From Prorocentrum cordatum (lineage: Eukaryota; Sar; Dinophyceae; Prorocentrales; Prorocentraceae): a stretch of 64,000 nucleotides of DNA. The notes beneath the pieces are model-generated. The model ran no database searches. It was not told where the DNA came from and saw nothing but the letters and a program-made list of their open reading frames with translations. Of this stretch, positions 10,680 through 22,034 are shown in pieces; within the stretch, counting starts at the first letter, position 1; each line of letters opens with the position of its first letter. The position numbers were made by a program, and so were the translations under genes. The DNA is taken from positions 10,001 through 74,000 of the forward strand of contig CAUYUJ010018552.1 of NCBI GenBank assembly GCA_963575745.1, given 5' to 3'.

Positions 10680-11880
10680 CGGCGGGCGGAAGCATCGGGC
10701 AAGAGCAAACCAGGAAAGTTGTCCGAAAGATGGGTTCGGCAGACTTTCTCGCAGCACAGAAAAATGGACAAAACATGTGCGCGACATTGGCCCGCGCGAA
10801 ACTGCTTCGGGCGGAATCAAACACCGTATACTTTGAACGCTGGCGGCGGTTGTGTCGCGCGACTGCCACGCAGCGTGGGCGCCGCGGCGCCCGCCCCTGT
10901 CGTGCGCCCTCTCCTGTAGACAGCGATCGCGCGCCGATCGTCGGGGCTCGGCGGAAACGGCGCGCTGCCGCAAAGGGCTGAATCTAGCGCTGCATCGACA
11001 CCCCGCACCAAATAAGGCTGTCCAAGGCGCGGGCAGGAGTTCGCTGCGGGGCAATGGACGGGAAAGCGGGAGGACGAGCAGGAGAAACGGAAACTGCAGC
11101 AAGCCGAACTGGAGCGAGGACGGGGCCAAAGGGGGGACGCTGAGGAACTTGAACAGGGCGGGGGCGATGACGGATGCAGCAATTCGCCACCACACTTGCG
11201 CGATGGGAAGCGTTAGGATGCTGCTGGCCGCCCGGGAGAGCGCGAGCAACTCGTCAGAGCCAGTCGGCCTCCTCATCGGACACGCGCCCTGGCAATCGCC
11301 TTCCTCACCTGTTGCTCAACTACATATCATTCGCCGCCCAGGCGGCCCCAGGGAGACCATGGACGGCCCCGAGGCGCCTCAAGACTCCCGCGCGCCGATT
11401 CGACGCGGCAAGTCGGCCCCATCATGGGGGTCCAAGCATTCAGCGGGAACACCCAATGAGACCCCGATGAGGCCCCGAGGAAACGCACGAACCTAAGTTT
11501 CAGCGAAGCGTAGAAAGCCTCCAAGAGGGTTCCAAGACTCGCCCCTGGAAGCTCCAAGCAAGCCCCTGGGCGTCCCCCCAAACGCACGCAACGGGAATCC
11601 ATGGGCAGGAAGAGACCTGAAGGAACAGGCGGGAAGAGAGGGGCGCGCGCGACACCGCGGACAAGGACAGGATGTTGATACCCGCGCCTGTTTAGACAGG
11701 GCGCGGACTGGAGCAGGCGCGAGACTCAACCTCATTACTGCTGTCTTGCTGCGCTCGGTGGTCGGCGGGGATGCCGCAGGCATCTGTATAACAGTGATCA
11801 CAGCGATTGCATGATCACGCGGGCCGTCGGCAAACGAGCAACACCGATGAGCCTGCTGCAGACAGCAATCGAGGGGCGAG
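10680..11880. other. Intergenic, no gene recognised
   Basis: Overlapping frames on both strands, none with a family motif. A short CCAAG-type repeat field lies at about 11,490-11,600. Confidence 0.4.
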
Positions 11881-12069
11881 CTCGGAGTGGGAGGATGCGG
11901 AGGGAGAGGTGGGAGGATGAGGAGGAGGGGAGAGGAGGAGGAGGGGGAAGGAGGAAGGAGGAGGTAGAGGAGCAGGGTGATGGAGCAGATTTGCGTTCCC
12001 GCAAGACAGCTTGGGGACATGCCACGGAGCCAGGGGCCACGGGAAACGCGTCCAGTCCCAACCAGACCC

Positions 12070-12140
12070 GAAGGACGGGCCCACGAGCCACGGGCCACGG
12101 GCCACGCGCCACGGGCCACGGGCCACGGGCCGATCGGGCC
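12070..12140. repeat. 7-bp minisatellite (GGCCACG)n
   Basis: About nine near-perfect units of GGCCACG. The repeated WPVARG-like peptides read from the reverse strand are a by-product. Confidence 0.9.
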
Positions 12141-12274
12141 GGCGCCCTAGCACCGAGGGGCAGGCGTCGGGCGACGATTGGTCCACGGGCCACACGCCAG
12201 TCATACCGGAAGAAACCCGAACGGCACCGACCCCCCGACCCATTCCAGAGCACCATAATTCTAAAGCTCCTTGG

Positions 12275-12545
12275 GAGCCAAAAAATATTGTGCACGCCCG
12301 AAAAAAAATGGGCGCGCAGCACGCCCAACGACCTCGTCCACCGACACAAAAATATTGTCCATGCCAGAAAAAAAATGTGCATGGCCATTATTTTTTGTGC
12401 TTCGCCCGAAAAAAAATGTGCAATTCCGACACGTGCGCACGCCGAAAAACATGTGCTGTTTTTCGTGCGTGGCCAATGTGTCGGGGCCCGAGGTGGGGGC
12501 CGAAAGAGTATGTATAATATTGGGCGTGCCCGAAAAATGGCAAGG
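12275..12545. repeat. Repeat with CCCGAAAAAAAATG blocks
   Basis: Five spaced copies of a block of the type GCCCGAAAAAAAATG, some preceded by AAAATATTGT. The spacing is irregular (about 30-70 bp). The poly(A) runs set it apart from the GC-rich neighbourhood. Function unknown. Confidence 0.5.
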
Positions 12546-12732
12546 GAACTCTCCCCGGGCATTGGGCCCGTCCGATATCCGGGCGGGCGCGCGCCCTGCC
12601 CGGCGCGGGGGCCAATGGACGCACCCAGCGCGCGGCGACGGAAACCATGAAACAGCCTTAATGGCAATCACTCCAGGCAAGAGGAGGGCCCTGGCGCCCC
12701 TCCGAGCTGCCCAACGGGCATCTTGCCGACGC

Positions 12733-13425
12733 CCCCCATAGGACGCGCCCCATGGGACACCCCCGTGGGGCGGCCCCCACACGTGCAACCATAGGACGCC
12801 TCCTCCATACGACGCCCGCACAGGACGCCCCCATAGGAAGCCCCCATGGGCCGCTCCACATGGAACGCCCTCCATGGGTGGGCCCCCATAGGACGCACCC
12901 CAAAGGGCGCCGCCCTTAGGACGCCCCCCTGGGACGCACCCCATAGCCAACAGGAGGCGAACATACGGCGCACCCCGTGGGGCGCCCCTCATAGGACGTA
13001 CCCCATTGGACGCACCCCATAGACGCACCCTCATAGGACGCCTCCCATAGGACGTCCCCACAGGACGCCCACAGAGGACACCCCCATAGATCGCCCGCCA
13101 TGGGACGCCCCCAGAGGACGCCCCCCCCCATACGACGCCCACATAGGACGCCCCCATAGGACGCCACCATAGGACGCCCCACATGGAACGCCCACATGGG
13201 ACGCTCCCCAAAGGACGCCCCCCATAGGACGGCCCCCAGAGGACGTCCCCACAGGACGCCCCCCATAGGACGCCCCCCATGCGACGCCCGCATAGGACGC
13301 CCCCAATGGACGCCCTCCGTAGGACGCCCCCAATAGGACGCCCGCCATAGGACGCCCGCCATAGGACGCCCGCCATAGGACGCCCGCCATAGGACGCCCA
13401 ATAGGACGCCCGCCAAACGCAGATT
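12733..13425. repeat. Short-period array (ATAGGACGCCCCC type)
   Basis: About 45 degenerate units of 13-17 bp built on CATAGGACGCCCCC. The array stops at the perfect-arm palindrome 13,415-13,481. Reverse-strand frames give repeated VLWGRP/ASYGG peptides because of the unit length. Confidence 0.92.
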
Positions 13426-13481
13426 TGCGTTCCCCCATCACCCCCCTGGGGGGGGTGATGGGGGAACGCAAATCTGCGTTT
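13415..13481. repeat. 67-bp near-perfect palindrome
   Basis: The left arm starts AAACGCAGATTTGCGTTCCC and the right arm is its exact complement, with a short G/C-run centre. It sits at the downstream end of the ATAGGACGCC array. A partial arm (GCAGATTTGCGTTCCC) recurs at about 11,986. Confidence 0.9.
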
Positions 13482-13484
13482 GGG

Positions 13485-14090
13485 GTCTTTTCGGAAAAGT
13501 AATGAAGGGGGCGGCGACGCCATGGAAAGGAAGGACGAGGGACGAAATGCGAAAGGCAAGGAAGGAGTACGGAAATTAAGAGCAAGCGAGGGGGAGAGGA
13601 AGGAAGAAGGGTAGAGAGGCGGGAGAAACAACGCAGGAGGCGCGATATGATGAAGGAAGGCGTCTGTGCGAGCTCCCACGGAAGGACGCGCCAATGCAAA
13701 TGGTTCGAGGGCAACAAACGCAATAGCAATCCAAACATGGAGAGCTGCATGCGCCCCGGAAGCATCCGAAAATACCGAACCACGATGAACCCGTGAAGCA
13801 CCCTATCTTGGTATTCATGATGGGGGCCCTATGGCCCCACTCGATCAACGACGCGAGCACGCCCGCGGAAACCTAGCGCGAGGTGCCCTCGTAGCAGCAC
13901 CCGCGCGCACCCTGATCACCACGACTTCAAACAAAACATCTGGCCGAACTCACATTACTTTCTTTGCCCAATCATCTGTCCATTTTTTGGCCATGTTTGG
14001 GGCGACAACGATACCGGCGCGAACCCATTATTGGGCCAAGATTTCTGGTTTCTCGGTTCCAATCCACTCCCCCCGTTCCCCCCTACCTCT
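13485..14090. other. Intergenic, no gene recognised
   Basis: No coding signal, repeat or motif was recognised. Confidence 0.4.
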
Positions 14091-14091
14091 C

Positions 14092-14220
14092 GGAGGAGGA
14101 GGAGGAGGAGGAGGAGGAGGAGGAGGAGGAGGAGGAGGAGGAGGAGGAGGAGGAGGAAGGAGGAGGAGGAGGAGGAGGAGGAGGAGGAGGAGGAGGAGGA
14201 GGAGGGAGGAGGAGGAGGGG
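14092..14220. repeat. (GGA)n microsatellite
   Basis: Nearly pure GGA repeat with two phase shifts. Confidence 0.97.
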
Positions 14221-15840
14221 CCCCTCTGCAGCCCAGTGGTTAGTACTTCATTTTCTTGGCTGCACGCCGGAGATCCGGGGGTCGACTGAGGCGACCCCTG
14301 CTGGCGCCCTGAGCCTCTTGGCGGGGCAACGTCAGGGGGGGACCGGCTCAGGGGGAAAGCCTCGATCTGGAAGCCTCGAGCTCGGGGGGGAGGCCTCGAG
14401 CCGGAATCGGCGATCCACCCACTGCGCACCCGCCCCTCCCCAGGCCCCATCCCACGGCGAGGGAGCCTGGCCAAACATTGCCAGGATCGCCCACCCCCAC
14501 AGCAGGATGACCCACTCGAAGAAGTTCGAGAAGCGGAGGAAGTGGGACCTCCGCGGCGGGCCGGCGTGCGCGCGCACTGCACGGCTGCCTCGTGCCCCTC
14601 GCTGGATGCGGGAAGCCACCGGAGGTGCACGGGGGGCCGAGAGGGAGGCCAGGCGAAGCACGCACAGCACAGGGAAGCAGAAGCGCGTGCGGGCGCCAGA
14701 CGTAGCGAGGCGTGCCACTCCGGCACAGCAGCCGCGGGAGACTGGCACAAGGCAGGAGAAAGCGGCGCAGACCTGGGACCGACAGGGACCGACGCAGCCT
14801 CCAAGAGAAGGCGCCGTCTTCGAAAGGCGCCCTGCTGCAGCCCCAGAGCTCCAACGCTCGCACGCCATCCTTCACCTGCTCGGCCCTTCGCCCCATCCTC
14901 GCTAGCCCAGGCTGGACAACAATGTTCAATGAGACGTGGTGCACGTGAGGCTTGATCCCGTGTGGGTGTGCTTGCGCTCCAGAGAGGCTGTGCAAGTGAT
15001 GAGACTGCACGGAGGGGCGCACCAGGCACGAAACAGCAAGGAGAGAAGAAGCGCGGGTGGGGACAAGCAAGCGCCATGCTTCAAAGCGCTGAAGGCCCTG
15101 AACGGAGTGTAGAACGTGAAGCCCAACATCAACAGCACCCACAGGAACAAGACCTTGGTTGAACGAGGCAGGGTATACGGCTACGACCTCGCAGGGCATG
15201 CTCGCACATAGCTCATGCAGGACTACTCAAAACTTGGAGCGAGCGTATATGAGAACGACTGAGAGACGGCGGGGCACCATGACTCGATTGATCGTGCCTC
15301 GCTGTCTTCCTGCGCTCGTCTCCACATATAGGAGCGAGCAGATAATTGGCGTCGGCTGATCGATAGAGGGTCGGATACTGCCGACGTCTAAGCGAGCAAG
15401 CCCCCAACGCCAACATGGAATTCTTTTGCGTCATGCTGCGCATCTCAACCGCGCTGTAGATGTGGCCGCCTGCCCCCCTCCCTGTGGTCGCGAATACAGC
15501 GAGCATAGGAACAGATCGACGAGAAAGTGATCGGCACACCTGTGTACATGTGCTGGTTACAGCGGCAAGCGAGAATTGAATCCAACATGTCAACTGTGTC
15601 AAGCAGTCGGGCAGTAACCCACACCCCGGAATACCAATACTGTCCCTGTCTCGACGCTCGACAGTCTCCCCCCGCAGCAGTCCGCATCACCCACCTCGGC
15701 TGAACACGAAATGGACGTAGACCTGGGTTGTCAAGCCATTGCCGATGTCATCGTTCTTCAGAATTGCCTGCAGCCCCCAGCAATCCCGAACGACCCCAGC
15801 TCGCTTCAGAGCCTCAAGTACCAAACACCATGACTTGAAT
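14221..15840. other. Intergenic with a possible coding relic near 15,080-15,210
   Basis: Most of the stretch shows nothing recognisable. On the plus strand, about 15,080-15,210 reads as FKALKALNG, an in-frame TAG, then NVKPNINSTHRNKTLVERG and RVYGYDL. This composition is unlike the biased frames around it. It may be an exon remnant with one stop, but I cannot name a family. Confidence 0.25.
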
Positions 15841-16089
15841 GACACACACGCGTTCGCATATATAAATATATATATATATATGTGTGTAGCAGAAATCTGC
15901 TTGCGGCGATTCGAGAACAGGGTGCAAGAAGCAGACAGGGATGAGCGGAGGAAACCAACTCCAGGCGATCTCAAGTGGACGGATAATGATTTCAAACGTA
16001 CTCGTTCCCAACCATCCAGTGGTGTTGGATCCTCGTCTTGAAGTGACAGCGCCCGCGTTTCCTCCTCCTCCCCCCTCCTCCCCACCCCC

Positions 16090-17250
16090 TGTGGGCCCCA
16101 GTGGCCCCATAGGGAGCTCCACCGAATGCCCCAGTGGGGGTGCCCGCATGCGCTTCCCGCGCCCAGGGCAGCGCTTCGTGGCCGCATAGGGAGCTCCATC
16201 GAAGGCCCCAGTGGGGGTGCCCGCATACGGTTCCCCCACCCAGGGCAGCGCTTCGTGGCACCACAAGGAGCTCCACCGCAGGCCCCAGTACGGGTGCCCG
16301 CATGCGGTTCCCCCACACAGGGCAGCGCTTCGTGGCCCCATAGAGAACTCCACCGCAGGCCCCAGTGGGGGGGTGCCCGCATGCGGTTCCCCCACCCAGG
16401 GCAGCGTTTCGTGGCCCCACAGGAAGCTCCACCGTAGGCCCCAGTGGGGGTGCCCGCATGTGGTTCCCCCACCCAGGGCAGCGCTTCGCGGCCCCATAGG
16501 GAGGTCCACCGAAGGCCCCAGTGGGGGTGCCCGCATGCGGTTCCCCCACCTACAGCAGCGGTTTCGTGGCCTCACAGGGAGCTCCACCGCAGGCCCCAGT
16601 GGGGGGGTGCCCGCATGCGGTTCCCCCACCCAGGGCAGCGTTTCGTGGCCCCACAGGAAGCTCCACCGTAGGCCCCAGTGGGGGTGCCCGCATGTGGTTC
16701 CCCCACCCAGGGCAGCGCTTCGCGGCCCCACAGGGAGCTCCAACGCAGGCCCCAGTGGGGGTGCCCGCATGCGGTTCCCCCACCTACAGCAGCGGTTTCG
16801 TGGCCTCACAGGGAGCTCCACCGACGGCTCCAGTAGGGGTGCCCGCATGCGGTTCCCCCACTCAGGGCAGTGTTTCGTGGCCCCACAGGGAGCTCCACCG
16901 CAGGCCCCAAAGGGGGTGCCCGCATGCGGTTCCCCCACTCAGGGCAGTGTTTCGTGGCCCCACAGGGAGCTCCACCGTAGCCCAGTGGGGGTGCCCGCAT
17001 GCGGTTCCCCCACCCAAGGCAGCGCTTCGTGGCCCCATAGGGAGCTCCACCGTAGGCCCCAGCGGGGGTGCCCGCATGCGGTTCCCCCACCCAGGGCAGC
17101 GTTTCGTGGCCCCATAGGGAGCTCCACCGTAGGCTCCAGTGGGGGTGCCCGCATGCGGTTCCCCCACCCAGGGCAGCGTTTCGTGGCCCCACAGGGAGCT
17201 CCACCGTAGGCCCCAGTGGGGGTGCCCGCATGCGGTTCCCCACCACCACC
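16090..17250. repeat. Satellite array, 77-bp unit, 15 copies, with higher-order structure
   Basis: The unit contains GTGCCCGCATGCGGTTCCCC, CAGGGCAGCGCTTCGTGGCC and AGGGAGCTCCACC. Unit starts at about 16,139, 16,217, 16,293, 16,374 and onward to 17,222 give a mean period of 77 bp. A block of three units recurs with a 233-bp period (16,374 to 16,607), so a higher-order repeat has formed. The array at 40,150-41,500 shares the GTGGCCCCATAGGGA core. Confidence 0.93.
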
Positions 17251-17329
17251 ACTGTGGCAGGCCCCTCACACAGTTCGTGGCCCCATAAGGAGCTCCACCG
17301 AGGACGATATTCACAACTGCGGTACTCAC

Positions 17330-18027
17330 AACTGCACATGGTTGGGTCGTTCGCCAGGTTAATTTTTTGGGACGCCTGCCCAAGGGCGGCTGGACGTGCC
17401 AACGTAGGGGTACTAACTTTCTAGCCGCCCTGGGACAGGCGTCTCAGATGGCAGCACAACTTGTGTTATACGTTTGTTTCGTCTGCTACACTGACCGTCC
17501 AGATCGATCCAAGCCCAGGGACGCCCGTCAGAGTCGCCAGTGTAGTCGACTCGCTCGGGACGAACCCACGTCCGTGGAGGAAGACACCCGTCGATGACGC
17601 ACGCAGACGTGGGCAGCAACCACCGAACCGATCGAATCGTGGACCGTCCTGCACCTTCACGGGCCCCAAACAGGCTCGCGCCAGGGCGCCGGGCACCACA
17701 CGATCCCGGGGCCGACGTCGCGCCATCGGCCGCCCCGCGGCGGGCCCCAGAGCGCACACGAAACAGAAGCGAGGCGGAGCAGAAAAGAACCGACGAGGTC
17801 GTGGGAAGCAGCGCTCACCCTTGAGACACGAAGAGAGAGTGAGTGAGAGAGAGAGAGAGAAAAATAAAGAAAGAGAGAAACAGAGGCAGAGGCACGACGC
17901 ACGATCTCTCCTTCGGCGCGGCGATGGAGTGCAGCCACCAGCACGACGGGCTGCGCAGCACACGCGAAGAGTGTCCGCCTCTGTGGATGCGCGCCCCTGA
18001 AAGCCGAAGAAGGGCACCCCTCTGAGC
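17330..18027. other. Intergenic, short (GA)n near 17,835-17,865
   Basis: No gene recognised. A GGGTCGTTCGCCAGGTTAAT block near 17,344 resembles a block near 41,586. Confidence 0.4.
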
Positions 18028-18257
18028 AGGGACCGACCGTCCCGGCATTCCTATAGTCCTACCGCGAGATGTTCTTAGAACCCAGAAATGTTCGAAGAGC
18101 AAAAACAATGTTCTTAAAACATCTATCCGATGTGATAAAGCAAGACAGACTCCGCCATGAATGTTCTAAGAACATTTCGTGGAAACCACACAAGGTTCTT
18201 AAAACATTATTTGGTAGGGCTATAGGCGAGCCCAGGACGCCTCGCCACTGCTTGACC
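18028..18257. mobile_element. MITE-like element, family B, copy 2
   Basis: The core 18,051-18,225 is exactly as long as the core of copy 1 (175 bp), with the inverted ends CTATAGTCCTACC and GGTAGGGCTATAG. The outer flanks GGGACCGACCGTCCC and CGCCACTGCTTG are shared as well. A truncated third copy starts at 61,079. Confidence 0.7.
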
Positions 18258-18404
18258 CCTGCGGCAGAAAACCCGAACACCCCGGATAGCCTTACGCGGC
18301 TCACGCAGGGGGGCAACGCCGGGGAGCCACGATGGGCCACCGACTCGGGGGGCCCGGCGCCCCTCCTGCGGCAACTCACGGGAGCCTCGTCGGCGCTTGC
18401 GAAC

Positions 18405-18545
18405 CGACGCCAATCGACTTCAACACGACGCTCATCGACGCAAACTCGACGCGAATCGACGCCAGCTGACGCTGCATCGGCGCCAACTCGTCGACTCTCA
18501 GACGCTCATCGACTCTTCAGCCGGACTTCCGAGGGTATACCAATA
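18405..18545. repeat. Dispersed repeat, GACGC-rich, copy 1
   Basis: Shares with 23,005-23,130 a series of TCGACGCnnnnCGACGC blocks, then GCATCGGCGC, CTCATCGACTC and GAGGGTAnACCA, in the same order. Confidence 0.5.
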
Positions 18546-18777
18546 GGCTCCCAGGACCTGCAGCCGAAGAACACCCCTCGCCGGACGTCAGAGGAACTGC
18601 ACAGGACCCCGCACGGACGAGCTGCGTCGGGAGAGAGCGGCCCGCGGGAGCCGCGAGCACGGCCGACCACCCGGCGGCCACAGAGGTCCGCCGGCCCCAG
18701 GACGAATTAGGTCCGAGGCGGGGTGTGCGCGCCACGCCGAGGCCGAGAAGGACCGGGAGCGACTCCAGTAGGGGGCC

Positions 18778-18939
18778 ACACGCGAATCCTATACCCCTAC
18801 CCCCTACGATTTCTGAGGGGGAGGGCGGGGTTCACTTCGTTCGGGGAGGGCGGGGTTCACTTCGTTCGGGGGCTCCCGAACGAAGCGAACTCCACCGTCC
18901 CCCTAAGAAGTCGTAAGGGGTAGGGGTAGGGTTCGCGTC
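18778..18939. repeat. Foldback element with CCCCTACCCC arms
   Basis: The left arm runs ACGCGAATCCTATACCCCTA and on through CCCCTTCG-type sequence to GGTTCACTTCGTTCGG. The right arm is the complement in reverse order. The arms span about 65 bp each, with a duplicated GGGCGGGGTTCACTTCG inside. Confidence 0.75.
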
Positions 18940-18994
18940 AAGCTAGCCATGCCACCCGCCCTCCCACAACATAAGAAACAGTGATGGCACAACG

Positions 18995-19345
18995 GACAGG
19001 CTGCTGTCTTCCCCCTCGCCGTACCCCTAAACCCCCCAAATCCGTTCCGAAAGAAGCCTTCAGACTCCTTCCGGGTCCAAACGCACAACTTTTTCGAGTC
19101 GCGCCCAGCCGTGACTTAGAGGAGGACCCCGAGGGTCAGAAAGCCTCGAACACCGATTCTCGAGGCAACGGACAGGCTGCTGTCTTCCCCCTCGCCGTAC
19201 CCCCAAACCCAGATCCGGTCCGAAGGAAGCCTTCGGACCCCTCCCGGGTCCAAACGCACCATTTTTTCGAGTCGCGTCCAGCCGTGACTTAGAAGAGGAC
19301 CCCGAGGGCCAGAAAGACTCGAACACCGATGCTCGAGGCGCAAAG
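18995..19345. repeat. Direct duplication, about 178-bp period
   Basis: Two copies of a segment starting ACGGACAGGCTGCTGTCTTC and containing TTTTTCGAGTCGCG and GTGACTTAGA. Identity looks about 90%. Confidence 0.85.
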
Positions 19346-19669
19346 TTCGAGCACCTCACTGAAACACTCCCCGTCGGCGCGCCGCCGACCATGACCTGTG
19401 GGCGGCGCCGGCGCCGTGCCGCCGCGACGGGCCCTCCCGGTTCGGGCTTCGAGGCTCCTCGGAAGCTCTCGCGGCTCTTGGGCCCACATCCCCGACGATA
19501 AGATTTTCTCCGTGCTGGCGTTTTTCAGTCGGCTTCGCACATTTTTCCCTCGACTTCGCCCTCCAAGGAACGATTTTTGGCCCCCCGGACCAATAAGAAA
19601 ATATCCAGGACGCAAAACTGCTCCCGAGAAAGGGGTCGAGATCTCAGAAAGGATTGGGACAAATTCGCC

Positions 19670-19905
19670 GGCCCAACGGGCCAGAGGCGTGCAAAGATCT
19701 CCGGTAAATAGTTAACAATCTTCTAGTTCGCGCGCGCGCGGGGCGACCCCTGGGGGCCCCCGGACGAGAAGTACCCCGAGCAGGTCCCGGGCCAGCCCAG
19801 CGGGCCAGAGGCGTGCTGAGATCTCCGGTAACTAATTATCATTCTTCTAGTTTGCGCGCGCGGGGCGGCCCCTGGAGGCCCCCGGACGAAAAGAACCCCG
19901 AGCAG
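19670..19905. repeat. Direct duplication, about 120-bp period
   Basis: Two copies that include GGGCCAGAGGCGTGC, GATCTCCGGTAA, CTTCTAGTT and a CCCCGAGCAGGTCC block. Confidence 0.85.
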
Positions 19906-20309
19906 GTCCTGGGCACGTCGGTCCCAGCGATGGTTTTCTTCTTCGGCGCTGACTTCCAAGTCCCAGAGCGCCCCAGAGACGCCCCAAGAGAGCCGAGACG
20001 CCCCCGAGACGATCCGAGAGGCCCTGAGTCGCCGAAAGATCGTTCCAAAACGCCCAAGATGGCCTCCAGACGGCCGAAGACGCCACCAAGAAACCGCGGG
20101 GAGCCTCAGGAGGCCCTCCAAGAGCCTGAACAAGCAAAAACCTCCCAGGCATTCGTCACTCCAGGGCCTCCTGGAACGCCCCGGCGCCCAATGAATTGGC
20201 GAGCTAAAAACGTGCGCCGAGCCAAAGCGGGAGCGCAACTTTGAGAAAATTTTGCTCGGCGCCCAAGCGGGAAGGTCATTTCATTCACTTCGAGCGGGGG
20301 GGGGGACGC

Positions 20310-20990
20310 GCCGCGCCCAATTCTTGCCATGCACTTTTGCGGGGTGGACGACAAGAACAGCTATGTTGGCAGGGAAAATCAGCATGGCATTGTTTCTAAC
20401 AAGTAAGGTGGCCCCTCCCGCCTTGGGGTTGCCCCAGAAGTCCGCGCGCGATGTGCGCCGCGCCCCATTCCTGCCACGCATTTCGCATCGTCGACGACAA
20501 GACAGGCCATGATGAAAGGAAAAACGGCAACTGTGTATTGTGTTTTACAGTCAGGATGGGAGGGCCCGCAGCCCGCATGGACGTCCGCGCGCGATGTGCG
20601 CCGCGTCCCATTCCTGCCACATATTTCGCACCGTCGGCGACAAGGCAAGCCATGCTGAGAAGAAAAAGCGGAGACTTTATATTGTTTTTACAGTCAGGAT
20701 GGGCGGGCCCGGATTGATGGCCGCGCGCGATGTGCGCCGCGACCCATATGTGCGCCGCGTCCCACTGCTGCACATATTTCGCACCGTCGGCGACAAGGCA
20801 GGCCATGCTGAGGGGAAAAAAACAAGACTTTGTCTTGATTGTTTACAGTCAGGATGGGCGGGCCCTGATTGATTGCCGCGCGCGATGTGCGCCGCGTCCC
20901 ATTCCTGCCATGCTTTTCGCATCGTCGACGACAAGAAAGACGATGTTGAGAAGGAAAACGGCCACTTTGTATTGATTTTTTAAGTCCGGA
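20310..20990. repeat. Tandem array of about 130-165 bp, five copies
   Basis: The unit contains CGCGCGATGTGCGCCGCG, CCCATTCCTGCCA, TTCGCA-CGTCG-CGACAAG, GGCCATG and TTTACAGTCAGGATGGG. The spacer length varies. An insertion of a second GTGCGCCGCG block marks the copy near 20,745. Confidence 0.85.
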
Positions 20991-21040
20991 TGGGAAGTCC
21001 AAGATTGGGTTGCTATCGGCCGGAATACGAAGTATGTTCA

Positions 21041-21240
21041 GGGGGACGTAAGACCTGGGTACAGAAGACTCGGAAATCCCCGACGAGGTCGTCAAAAAAA
21101 TGACGAGGCCGAGCCTGCATTTTGACGAGGCCTCCCGCTGCAGACATCCCACGAAACTCCTCCTCGTCAAAATCCGAGTCGCGGTCGTCAAAAAACGATG
21201 GCGAACCCGAGTCCTGGCAAACCCAGGTCTTACGCTCCCC
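21041..21240. repeat. Foldback element with GTAAGACCTGGGT arms
   Basis: The left arm GGGGGACGTAAGACCTGGGT and on through GTCGTCAAAAAA is mirrored by the right arm, which ends CCCAGGTCTTACGCTCCC. The inner parts carry repeated GACGAGG blocks. It could form a hairpin of about 60 bp. Confidence 0.7.
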
Positions 21241-21249
21241 TGATATGTG

Positions 21250-22005
21250 GGGGTTTATAATAATAATAATAATAAGGAACAAGGATGTGCCCCCCCATCC
21301 AGAACGACCGCGACGAGAAAGCTGCCCCCAGGAACCCCGACGCCAGGCTTCATTCACGACTGTCGACCCCCAAGGGTCTCGACCCAGTTCCGCGGGACCC
21401 GTTGTTCAGTGGAGGTCGGAGAACTCCCCGTCGCTCGGACGTCCATTCCCTGTTTTCTTTCGGTTTCGTGCGTGGCTTTTTCGCAGGATGATCCAGGATG
21501 CTCCTTAAAAATCCCCGCCGAGAAAAAGCGCACACGTCCGAGCGATACCAAGAAAAGGGTGCGACATGCAGGGGTTCGGTGCCAATGCTGGAAACAACGA
21601 TGCTGTCTACGATCGCGAAGACTACGGAAAACAAAAAAAAAAATGTGCCGATGTTTGTCAACGCCTCGGATCTCTGGGTCTGAGGGGCAGCTGCCCACCT
21701 CCGTGGGGAGCTGTCCCCCGACAGCCGCCGAGCATTATGTTGCCCCCATCGAACTTGAGGACCACATCCCAGAAATCATTTCGAGCACACGGAAAAGTGT
21801 CGAACGAGTGTCGAGGCAGTGTCGGACGAGAGTGTCTTCCAGGGCCCGCCACGCGAAGACCCCCGAGCTTCGCTGCTCTTGGGGGGGCTCGAGGTCCTTC
21901 CTGGCGGCCAAGGCCAAAGCAGGCTGGAACCCCCGAGCTTCGCTACTCTTGGGGGGGCTCGAGGTCCTTCCTGGCGGCCAAGGCCAAAATTGGCTGAAGG
22001 CTGGA
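21250..22005. other. Intergenic with (ATA)n and a 73-bp duplication
   Basis: A short ATA/AAT repeat lies at 21,258-21,275. At about 21,865-21,990 two near-identical 73-bp units contain CCCCCGAGCTTCGCT and CTCGAGGTCCTTCCTGGCGG. The long plus-strand frame across this stretch has no conserved domain and runs into GAC/GAG repeats. Confidence 0.5.
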
Positions 22006-22034
22006 GCATCAGAACCGCGCCGCGCGCGCGCGCG

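Noticed and set aside
12733-13425. CRISPR-like array of short repeats
   Set aside because: Units are directly adjacent with no unique spacers, and the genome is eukaryotic.
16211-17209. Repetitive protein-like frames in the 77-bp satellite
   Set aside because: The peptide repeats simply follow the DNA unit, and equally long frames exist on both strands.
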